A stretch of DNA of 64,000 bases from positions 186,001 to 250,000 of the forward strand of contig JAIWZP010000019.1 of the NCBI GenBank assembly GCA_025201375.1. The letters are read 5' to 3'. The DNA is from Gongronella butleri (lineage: Eukaryota > Mucoromycota > Mucoromycetes > Mucorales > Cunninghamellaceae). Every line of letters begins with the position of its first letter. The stretch's first letter is position 1. The notes under the pieces were generated by a model. The model ran no database searches and was not told the origin of the DNA. It worked only from the letters and a program-made list of their open reading frames with translations. This document shows positions 11,650 through 19,173 of this stretch, piece after piece. A program made the position numbers and the translations under genes.

Positions 11650-12885
11650 CTATTCGGCCGAGAGAAGATTTTGGAGGATTGCGGCCGATGGGTGGGTGTT
11701 AACCACTTCATCGCCTCTTCTCTCAGCTCCATCCAAATGATTGGTCATCGAGGCATCTCGACCAATCCGGGATGTAGCCTCGCTCAGAGGCTCCGAAGTG
11801 GTTGTATTCGTCGTCACGCCGTTGATGATGCCTTGGATGATGCTACCCGTCTTGGCATAAGACACGATCTCTCGATCGTACACCTGTTCCCAGACCTTGC
11901 TTCTGTCGGACCAGTGTCCATGGCTCTTGATCCAGCCCGAGGACACGCCCATCTGGGCGGCGGCTGAGGATGACGCGGAACGCAAGGAATGGGTGCGATG
12001 GCGGTTGGTGTCAATGCCGGCGTCACCTAAAATCGTCTTCAAGGTCGTGGAAATAGTGCGCGCCTTCATAGGTCGCTTGCTCCCCGGATTGTCCAGGTAA
12101 GTGAGCCAAAGACCGTGTTCCTCGGGCAGGTCGAACCTGAAACCCTCCGTCTTTTCCTTGAAAAACAATAGCGTCCGAGCGGGGTCCATCTCGGGATCGT
12201 CGGTAAACCCCAGATGCGAAACCTTGTAGCGCGCGTCCTTGGGGTCGCGGACCATAATTGCGACGCCAATGGGGACCCCAGAATCCTTGTCCTTCGTGAC
12301 GCGGACGTCGTCGACTAAAATACGTCCCACGTCGCTTGTTGGACGCCAAAAAGTAGCGATCGTCACCAAAAAAATCGTCTTGCGTTGCAAGTCGTGCAAG
12401 CTCAAGGCCGCCGAGGGGCCCCAAGAACGAATCATGGTGATGATGGGTGCTAGGCTGAACGTGGTGTTCGACTGTTCGTGCCAATTCTTCGGAATTGGTT
12501 CGGAATGGCCCCGGCTTCGTAGCATGCGTTTGATCAGCGGGTCGCTCAGGATGCTGGGCTTGCCATTAGCTCGGCCGCCATGGACTACGCCCAGAATTGC
12601 GGATATACACGTCACAGTGCTCCGCACGGTGGATTGCTTCAATTGGCGGTTGAGCGTCAAGGCGAAACGCGTGACCTGGGCCGCCGAATGGTGCAATGGG
12701 TCCAATTGTGGGTTGCGACTCCAGCACCAAAGCGCATAGCGCCGCCATTGTCCTTGGTACGAATCTTGAGTGCGTTGACGCCAGCCTGTCACTGCAATTG
12801 AACGGCCCCCTTCACCGGCAAGGCCTCTCGTGGCTAGCGAGAATCGCACCACCTCCAGGCCATCCATGATTGTTGCTGGGTCCAT
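11650..12885 (-). CDS. DIRS tyrosine recombinase
   Basis: 411 residues from the ATG at 12885 (MDPATIMDG). The N-terminal half is a core-binding-like domain (RQRTQDSYQGQWRRYALWC). The catalytic half keeps the first Arg (SDVGRILVDD), the HSLR box (residues 299-302), the SHGHW box and the nucleophile region VYDREI (Tyr about residue 336). It would recombine a circular cDNA into the genome in place of an integrase. The C-terminal 50 residues are encoded by the internal complementary region. The gene is in the -1 frame relative to RT and overlaps its end. The same frame stays open far upstream, to 15549, through both other genes; I treat that as incidental. Confidence 0.92.
   Translation of the reverse strand: MDPATIMDGLEVVRFSLATRGLAGEGGRSIAVTGWRQRTQDSYQGQWRRYALWCWSRNPQLDPLHHSAAQVTRFALTLNRQLKQSTVRSTVTCISAILGVVHGGRANGKPSILSDPLIKRMLRSRGHSEPIPKNWHEQSNTTFSLAPIITMIRSWGPSAALSLHDLQRKTIFLVTIATFWRPTSDVGRILVDDVRVTKDKDSGVPIGVAIMVRDPKDARYKVSHLGFTDDPEMDPARTLLFFKEKTEGFRFDLPEEHGLWLTYLDNPGSKRPMKARTISTTLKTILGDAGIDTNRHRTHSLRSASSSAAAQMGVSSGWIKSHGHWSDRSKVWEQVYDREIVSYAKTGSIIQGIINGVTTNTTTSEPLSEATSRIGRDASMTNHLDGAERRGDEVVNTHPSAAILQNLLSAE
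11699..11803. repeat. DIRS internal complementary region
   Basis: 11699-11743 is the reverse complement of the left edge of the element (11451-11495). 11741-11803 is the reverse complement of the right edge (15720-15782). The shared TTG at 11741-11743 is the join. The region lies inside the last codons of the recombinase gene, so it is both coding and structural. Confidence 0.93.
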
Positions 12886-14699
12886 TGCAAGAATAGAGGA
12901 TCGTCTCGGCACGATCTCTTCAGACTCGGCCACCACGCTTGTGTCGGCCACGGCGGGGTGATGATGATGGCTGATTTGACGCGGTCGGTGCGCAACTTGC
13001 GCAGCGTCTGTGGAAGCATCCCCCAAGGTGGATGGAGGAATAATCCTGTCCTCGGCCATGCTTGTTTGAACGCGTCCGTCGCTTCCGCTCGTGGGTCCCA
13101 ATCGCGACTCCAGAATCGCTGGAGTTTGCTGTTCGTGCGTGTCGCAAACGCGTCGATCTTCATCGGGATTCGCGGCCAATGGTGGCGAATCATCTTGAAT
13201 AGCGCCCTGGGAAGCGCCCACTCGTGCACACGCTCTCGGCGGCTGAGTGCGTCGGCTTTGACGTTCTCCACGCCCGGTACGTGGCGATAAACGATGTCTA
13301 AACCCGCCTGATCCGTCATTTCCTGTACCTGCAATGCCAATTGCTGAAGAAGGGGCGATGCTGTTCCGCCCATCTTGGTGACATACTTGAGGGCTGTCGT
13401 GTTGTCGCTGTAGATCAACCACCGTTTGCTCGCCGAGGGCTCCTTGACGTGGCGCAAGATCGCGTATTTCAGTGCGCGCAATTCTCTCACATTGATCGAT
13501 GTCACCTGATCGTCCGGGCTCCAAAACCCGTGACTCTGATGCAGCCTCGACGAGACGCCCCAGCCGGAATCGGACGCGTCGACGTGTATTGTGAATCGGT
13601 CCTTCAAGTCGTCGTTTGAGGGGAAGGGCAGGTGGATTGGAAGGCCGTTCCTCGATTCGGCCGACATTTGCCACCACAACAGCTCCTTGCGCGCCTCCGG
13701 GGTCATCCTGAACTTGCTCTCCCAATTCAATGTCCCCGTGCCAAGTGACCGCGAGAGGGCGCGCTGGAGAAAGCGAAGGTGAAGCAGGGCTTGATCTATG
13801 GCAGGAATCATGGAGGTGCACTTCCCTAAAAGTGCGGCAAACCATCGACAAGATCGGGTCCTCTTGGTGTCGAGCGCCTGGCGCAGGCGCGCGTGCAAGT
13901 TCTGTATCTTGGCTTGCGGTACCTTGATGGTCATGTTGCAAGTGTTGAATTGAAACCCTAGAAATTCCTGGACCTTCTCCGGCTTGAAACAGGATTTTTT
14001 CATGTTGATGATGAAGCCGAGGTTGCGCAAGTGTGACGCCAGGATGTCCATATTCTTGTTCATCTCGTCCTTGGTACGCGCCAGGATGCAGATGTCGTCC
14101 AGATAATATACCAAGCGGATGCCAAGGCGGCGCATTGGTTCCATTGCATATCGAATCAGCTTGCTGAAGATGCGGGGCGCCACCGACAGACCAAATGGAA
14201 GGGCCTTGAAATTGTACACCTTGTCGCGGTGCTGAAAAGATAAAAAACGGCGACTTTCCGGTGCAATGGGTACAACCGTGTACGCGTCCTTGAGATCCAG
14301 CTTGCAAACCCAATCGTTGGGTTCGATCATCTCGCGGAGGACCGGCACCCCCTCCATCTTGAAGTGTTGCAGCTGAACAAAGGCATTGAGCTTCGTGCAA
14401 TCCAGGATGGGGCGCACCTTGTCGCGTTCCTCTATGGTAAACAGGCGGGAGAGAAATCTCGTGTCCTGATCCGGTGATAGTTCGATCACTGACGCTGTCA
14501 GAAACTGGTGGACAGCCTGATCCAAAGCCTGGGAAGGTGATCTTTCGGGGTGCGTGTACCAGGGGATTGGTGTCGTCGCGAATTGGACAATGTATCCCCT
14601 CGATACTATGGACGTGCACCACGGATTCCGGATTGTTTGCTCCCACCGGCTTGCAAACCGCGTCAAGCGCCCCCCCGGCGGGAGTCCATCCCCCGGCAC
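12834..14699 (-). CDS. DIRS reverse transcriptase / RNase H polyprotein
   Basis: About 620 codons. Reverse transcriptase motifs in order: VRPILDCTKLN, VCKLDLKDAYTVVPI, NFKALPFGLSVAPRIF, YYLDDICIL (catalytic DD) and LGFIINMKKS with FLGF. RNase H follows: FTIHVDASDSGWG (first Asp), INVRELRALKYA (Glu), IYSDNTTALKYV (Asp) and NVKADALSR. After RNase H comes the module typical of DIRS polyproteins (IDAFATRTN, DAFKQAW, HPPWGMLPQTL, IITPPWPTQAWWPSL), sometimes compared with phage DNA adenine methylases. There is no suitable ATG near the 5' end: the first plausible start is GTG at 14699, so translation probably follows a -1 shift from Gag or re-initiation. The 3' end overlaps the recombinase start by 52 nt. 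Confidence 0.93.
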   Translation of the reverse strand: MPGDGLPPGGRLTRFASRWEQTIRNPWCTSIVSRGYIVQFATTPIPWYTHPERSPSQALDQAVHQFLTASVIELSPDQDTRFLSRLFTIEERDKVRPILDCTKLNAFVQLQHFKMEGVPVLREMIEPNDWVCKLDLKDAYTVVPIAPESRRFLSFQHRDKVYNFKALPFGLSVAPRIFSKLIRYAMEPMRRLGIRLVYYLDDICILARTKDEMNKNMDILASHLRNLGFIINMKKSCFKPEKVQEFLGFQFNTCNMTIKVPQAKIQNLHARLRQALDTKRTRSCRWFAALLGKCTSMIPAIDQALLHLRFLQRALSRSLGTGTLNWESKFRMTPEARKELLWWQMSAESRNGLPIHLPFPSNDDLKDRFTIHVDASDSGWGVSSRLHQSHGFWSPDDQVTSINVRELRALKYAILRHVKEPSASKRWLIYSDNTTALKYVTKMGGTASPLLQQLALQVQEMTDQAGLDIVYRHVPGVENVKADALSRRERVHEWALPRALFKMIRHHWPRIPMKIDAFATRTNSKLQRFWSRDWDPRAEATDAFKQAWPRTGLFLHPPWGMLPQTLRKLRTDRVKSAIIITPPWPTQAWWPSLKRSCRDDPLFLQWTQQQSWMAWRWCDSR

Positions 14700-14737
14700 A
14701 GAGTAGCTGGGGGTGGGGGCGCTCTGCTTGAGCTCCG

Positions 14738-15595
14738 CTATTGTCCGGCAGCGGGGCTGCTGTCGGATAGCTTGTTGTTGGGGCTGCCTGCAGAGGGGAA
14801 CTTGTTGTAGCTGGCAAAGCCACCCCTGCCGCGACGGCCAAACCCCCGGCCACGTCCGTTTCCTCGTCCACGTCCATGGCCACCGCGTTGACCATTGCCG
14901 AATCCGCCTCGGCCGGCGGCTTTTGCAATGAGGTCATGTTGGAAACGGGCTTCTTGGATGCGATTGACCTCATCGCTGGAGAGGATTGATCTCTTGTTGT
15001 CCTCGTCGCCACTCGCGAGGTGGCCCATGTACGAGGGAAGCTTGAGGGCCTTGATAACAATCTCTCGGGCTTCGAGATCGATGCGTTGGGCGCCGGCAAA
15101 CCCGAAGATGGAAAGCTCCTCGAGCTTGTCAGTGATCTGCCCCAGGGCCTGATCATCCTCTTGGCCGCGGTCCTCCATCCACGCTTGGAGATCGAGGAGG
15201 ATCTCGGTGGCGCCGCGGGCAGCGACGCGGAGGCGGTCGCTATACTTGAAGATACGCTGGATGACACTGGAGACGTCCAGTTGTGCTCGCTTGAGGTCGT
15301 TGGCGAACTCTTGGTTTGCGATGCCGCTCTTTGTCCATTCCCCACCATCAAACTTGAGGACTTTCTTGGGGAATTTTTCCACCAGCTTCTTGAGTTCGCT
15401 GGGGGAGGCGCTTTCCAGATACTCCAAGATCTGATCTGGGAGAGGGGCGTCTTCTTCGTCGTCATATTGGCGACTACGGGTCTCGTATCCGGCTGTTGCT
15501 GTAGCGGGATTGATGACGCGGGCGATTTGGACCAAGTTGTTGATTTCATCAGTTGATAATTTGGCCAATTGGTCTAACAATTGATTTTGTTCCAT
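14738..15595 (-). CDS. DIRS Gag-like protein with C-terminal RGG region
   Basis: 285 residues starting from an ATG 27 nt inside the right terminal repeat. Residues 1-210 are acidic and helical with no named motif (LLDQLAKLSTDEINNLVQIARV, SASPSELKKLVEKFPKKVL). Residues about 228-262 are Gly/Arg repeats (GRGGFGNGQRGGHGRGRGNG), a nucleic-acid-binding tail in place of the zinc knuckle of other Gag proteins. This is the usual first product of DIRS elements, presumed to package the RNA. The stop lies 38 nt before the first possible start of the RT frame, but the RT frame is also open into the end of this gene in the -1 phase, so a frameshift fusion is possible. Confidence 0.85.
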   Translation of the reverse strand: MEQNQLLDQLAKLSTDEINNLVQIARVINPATATAGYETRSRQYDDEEDAPLPDQILEYLESASPSELKKLVEKFPKKVLKFDGGEWTKSGIANQEFANDLKRAQLDVSSVIQRIFKYSDRLRVAARGATEILLDLQAWMEDRGQEDDQALGQITDKLEELSIFGFAGAQRIDLEAREIVIKALKLPSYMGHLASGDEDNKRSILSSDEVNRIQEARFQHDLIAKAAGRGGFGNGQRGGHGRGRGNGRGRGFGRRGRGGFASYNKFPSAGSPNNKLSDSSPAAGQ

Positions 15596-15621
15596 GTGGT
15601 AAGTACGATGCGTGCTTTCAA

Positions 15622-15728
15622 AGGGATGGGGGAAAAAGGGGTGATCATTATAGATTTACTTTTTTATTTGGAATTTTTTTTTCTTATTACTAAAAATAAA
15701 AGCGTGCTCCCATAGGGTTAACCACTTC
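15622..15728. repeat. DIRS right inverted terminal repeat
   Basis: Inverted partner of 11485-11593. It lies just upstream of the Gag-like start codon at 15595, so it probably contains the promoter for the minus-strand transcript. Confidence 0.93.
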
Positions 15729-15809
15729 GGAGCCTCTGAGCGAGGCTACATCCCGGATTGGTCGAGATGCCTCGATGACCAAGCGAAAAATGTGCTGATT
15801 AAGTCCCCC

Positions 15810-16620
15810 ATTTTTAAATCACGATGGGTAAAACAAGACGCGTGCTACTGTACAGTATCAATTCAGTGCCTGCAGCATCGAGCTACCGGTACTGCACTGC
15901 ACAAAAACGTACCATTTACTTTTTTAAAATCCAAAAAAAGAGCGCGTTTTACAGACTTTGCCGGCCTGTTGCGCCTCCAGAATTTTTTTTTACAGCCTAC
16001 TCGCCCGCCAATGAAAAACTCACGGCGGCATAAACTTCGGCCCAGTGCTCAACGCGAAACCGCCCGATTTTTTTTTTGGACTCGAAGATGCCGAAAATCT
16101 CATATTTGTACTATTTTGCATTCATCTCGCCATCTGCTTGGTCGATCCCGCTCAAAAATGGCTGCTACATCACGTTCAGCGCAAATTTTGCAACAAAAAA
16201 GCTTAAAACACCAAAGCGCTACGACCACTTTTTAAAAATTCAGGGGTCACTCAGGGGTCACACATTTCAATCTCAGAAAATGCCAAATTTGGGAAATTTT
16301 CGAACTCCGAGTGATCAATGCATCCCAAACAGGTAACTTCAACGATTTTCTACTGACAGACAAAATGACAGGTCGCCCCACCTTAAGAAAAAAGCCCAAA
16401 GAGTGACGCATGAACGGCGATCGACAGAGAAAAGTGCTTGCTTTGGGCAAGACTATTTTTGCAAAAATTTAAGGTTTGACCCTTCCAAATTAAGGTCGTG
16501 GATTGCATAAAATTTTTTTATTTGTACTGCATTTTTTATGATATTTTTTTATTTTGCACATTTATTTTTATGCGGCGCCGAGTGCTGCGTGGTGGTGGTG
16601 GTAGTGGCTGGTGGTGGACT
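15810..16620. repeat. dispersed repeat R, copy 1
   Basis: Aligns along its length with 47500-48303. Anchors include CCGGTAC, ACTTTGCCGGC, GCGCCTCCAGAA-TTTTTT-ACAGCCT, GCGCTACGACCACTTTT, then near-identity from TTCAGGGGTCACTCAGGG through CCGAGTGATCAATGCATCC. It contains an adjacent direct repeat of CAGGGGTCAC. No coding capacity. A 12-bp palindrome, TACTGTACAGTA (15846-15857), interrupts it where copy 2 has none. The DIRS element sits at its left edge and the Tc1 element at its right. Termini are not resolved. Confidence 0.8.
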
Positions 16621-16681
16621 GCAGCCTGGTAAAATGACCGTGATGCAAAATGTTACGTACAGTACGATAATAATAGAAGTA

Positions 16682-16725
16682 CTGTACCGTCCCCTACCAA
16701 AAAAAATGTCGCAAAACTCCGCAGC
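16682..16725. repeat. Tc1 left terminal inverted repeat
   Basis: Inverted match to 18029-18076, ending CCGCAGC on the inside; the homopolymer A-run differs by one base. Confidence 0.85.
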
Positions 16726-16813
16726 GCCTTTTTTTTGAGACCCACCGAATAAATAAAAAAAGTTACTGCCACGGTCGCGCAAATGCTTAAAGCGCCGCAC
16801 TTTTTTGAATACA

Positions 16814-17863
16814 ATGGTGGGGTTGACTGACACGGAAAAGGCTCAAGTTGATATTTTAGTGGAGAACGGTGTGCACGTTCAAGACATCGCCGATCAGTTT
16901 GGCGTGTCACGCAGAACGATCGAGCGCGTAAAAAAAAGAATTCAAGAAAACGGCACGTACGAACGACAAAAAGGGTCAGGGCGCCCTTTGTAAAAAGCTC
17001 TCAGGACGGGCCTTGACGCGTCTCGGCCGCTTTGTAAATACAGTACACACCCGCGAGCCCCTCTGTCCGAAGAAGTCAAGGTCAATGCAGCCGATCATGT
17101 CCATGAGAGCACGATCAGAAGGGCTCTGCATGACATGGAGTACCACGCTCGTGTGCCTCGCAAAAAACCGTATCTTAAGCCTGAACACGTAAAAGCGAGA
17201 CTCAATTTTGCCAAAGCGCACCTGAACTGGACGGTTGACCAGTGGAAAAGGGTGCTTTTTACAGATGAGAGCACTTCTGAGTTGGGCGCGCCAAGCCGAC
17301 TCATTTTGGTCTGGCGCAAACCTGGCCAGGCTTACAAGAAAAACTGCATCCTGCCCACTTTCAAGAGTGAGCGTTCAAGCCAGATGGTGTGGGGTGCCAT
17401 TGGCTACGATATGAAGTCGCCCCTGGCCTTCTTTGAAAAATCTGGGGCCAACCAGCGCCGCACGCACTCCAAAGGCGAGGATTTCGTCACTACAGTGTAC
17501 GACAACGTGCTTCACCCCTTTTTGGACGCAAAGGAAGGCTGGGACTGTGTCATTATGCAAGACCGTGCTCCCGTACATCGCAGTCTAGTGACCAGAGATT
17601 GGATTGAGGAGCACAATCTCACAACAATGGCATGGCCGGCGCAGTCGCCCGATCTGAACCCGATCGAAAACTTGTGGTCTCAGCTAAAGCGCCGCCGCGT
17701 CGCCATCAAGTTCAAGCCAGGGCAGACGATTGACGACCTCCGTCCTATTATTGAGTCAGTTTGGAAGGAGTTCCAACCGTCAGACTGGAACAACTTGGTA
17801 TTTTCGATGCCTGACAGGGTGAGAGCAGTAGCCAACGCGAAAGGTGGCACGACGCGCTGGTGA
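16814..17863 (+). pseudogene. Tc1/mariner transposase, frameshifted
   Basis: The N-terminal part (from ATG 16814) is a helix-turn-helix paired-like domain: TDTEKAQVDILVENG, VQDIADQFGVSRRTIERVKKR. It stops at TAA 16991-16993, just after the GRP hinge. Homology continues in the next frame (LSGRALTRLGRFVN, from about 16997) and returns to the first frame by about 17047 (HPRAPLSEEV). From 17135 the frame is open to 17863 with the DDE catalytic core: FTDES, VIMQDRAPVH and SPDLNPIENLW. That makes two disabling shifts, one near 16990 and one beside CAGTACA at about 17041-17047. The catalytic triad is intact. The product cannot be made as one protein without recoding. Confidence 0.9.
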
Positions 17864-18028
17864 CGTGTATTTACCCCCGTATATTTTTAGCACCAACACC
17901 ATTTTTTTTAAAATTTATATATTAAAGGACTTTTATTTTGAACATCATGTGTGTAAAATTTGAAAGCATTAGATCCATTATTGATGGAGTAACAGTACGA
18001 GCAAGTAAAAAAAAAAAAGAAAAAGTCG

Positions 18029-18076
18029 GCTGCGGAGTTTTGCGACATTTTTTTGGTAGGGGACGGTCCTGTACAG
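18029..18076. repeat. Tc1 right terminal inverted repeat
   Basis: Inverted match to 16682-16725, with a 4-nt insertion (TCCT) near the outer edge. Confidence 0.85.
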
Positions 18077-18084
18077 TAAATGTA

Positions 18085-19060
18085 CAGTACCGCGGCAACA
18101 ACGGCCGAGGCCCCGACGCGAGAGTAACCTCAAATGAATCAGCGGGCAAACGCGGTAACAGCGTTTGGGGTTTGGGAAAACTGTATGATATCATAGTATC
18201 GCTTCGAGTTTTCGTTGAGTTAGCCTTCAGGGGTCGCTTTATTTGATCATGATTTGGCCCTGATTTTTTGAAAATGCATTTTCTCATGACTGAGAGATCA
18301 GATCTGTAGAAAATTTTGGAATCTTCGGCGTTTTGAGTCGAGTATTCACTGGTCTAAATGTGGAGCCATTTGGTCTGCTTCGTCGGGAGAAACGCGTAAA
18401 ATATTATTTGGCACTGGGTTTTCACCAGCAAACACGCACGAATCTTGAGAGTTCTCGAGACTGAGTGATCCGATTCGCGAACAAAATTAATGCTGTTGGA
18501 GAAATGGGTCTACCCTTAACTGGTCCAAATTTGGGACCAGATGGACAAGTTTCCGAGGATGCGCCAGTTTCATAGGCGTAAAAGGGCAAATCCACCACCG
18601 TTTGGTCTCGTACGGCGGCAACGGCTGAGCGCCCTGGCGTATGAGCCACCTCAAATGATTCAACGGGCAAACGCGGTAAAAGCGCTTGTGATTTGGGAAC
18701 ATCGCGTCGAGTTCTCGACGTGTTAGCCTTCAAAAATCGTTTTAGTCCTGATTTGGCCCTGACACATGCAAAATGCATTTTCTCAGGACTGAATAATCCG
18801 ATCATTAAAAAAATTTGGCTTCGTTGGAGTTTTGTGTTTGTCATCCTCAAGTTAAAATATGGGACCCGATGAAGTAGATCCGGAGGACGTGCCCAGCAAA
18901 AGGGGTAATTTTTTTTCCATTTTGGTAGCGCGCGCGACAAGGGCGCTACATGCCAGCGCGCAAGTCATCTTAAATGAATCGGCAGCCAAATACGGTAAAA
19001 GCGTTTGTGTTTTGGAGACATTGCGTTATGAATTCGGCGAATTGGTATGAAATTGTCCTT
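18085..19060. repeat. three decayed tandem repeat units
   Basis: Three related units anchored by CCTCAAATGAATCAGCGGGC (18127), CCTCAAATGATTCAACGGGC (18649) and TCTTAAATGAATCGGCAGCC (18967). Each is followed by AAA(C/T)(G/A)CGGTAA(C/A)AGCG and then by GTTAGCCTTCA in units 1 and 2. Downstream blocks such as AAATGCATTTTCTCA-GACTGA are also shared by units 1 and 2. Spacing is about 520 and 320 bp. There is no open frame. Unit 1 carries an extra palindromic block (CTGTATGATATCATAGTA, about 18180-18197) that units 2 and 3 lack. Confidence 0.7.
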
Positions 19061-19173
19061 TTTAACGTTTGCAAAAAGAAAAATGATAAAAGGTGCGCGA
19101 TTTATTTGGAGTTCAAAGAGCATAAAAAACTAGGCTATCCATGCCCGCATGATACTAATATACTGTATTCTTT

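Larger units (their letters stand above)
11451..15782 (-). mobile_element. DIRS-type tyrosine-recombinase retrotransposon, structurally complete
   Basis: A 4.3-kb element with Gag-like, RT/RNase H and tyrosine recombinase frames on the minus strand. It has inverted terminal repeats of about 108 bp (11485-11593 and 15622-15728) and unique outer edges (11451-11484, 15729-15782). An internal complementary region at 11699-11803 is the reverse complement of both outer edges joined together. The two parts of that region overlap in TTG, matching a CAA at each end of the element (11451-11453 and 15780-15782). This is the architecture of DIRS1: the internal region templates joining of the ends into a circle, which the recombinase then integrates without target-site duplication. 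The empty site would read ACAGTA-CAA-GCGAAAA. All three frames are open, so the copy may be young or still active. Confidence 0.95.
16682..18076 (+). mobile_element. Tc1/mariner-family DNA transposon, probably inactive
   Basis: Terminal inverted repeats at 16682-16725 and 18029-18076 share CCGTCCCCTACC, A-run, TGTCGCAAAACTCCGCAGC. They are flanked by TA at 16680-16681 and 18077-18078, the Tc1 target duplication. The right repeat has four extra bases (TCCT) near its outer end. The element is 1.4 kb with one transposase gene, broken by frameshifts. The outer ends run into the TACTGTA-type palindromes common here, so the exact terminal base is uncertain. Confidence 0.88.

Noticed and set aside
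11650..15549. A 1299-residue protein read as one gene
   Set aside because: Only the last part (from 12885) has a recognisable domain; upstream the same DNA encodes RT and Gag in other frames with strong family motifs.
16235..16262. Adjacent CAGGGGTCAC direct repeats, considered as a CRISPR-like array or target duplication
   Set aside because: Only two units, the same in both R copies, and the setting is eukaryotic; it is part of the R sequence.
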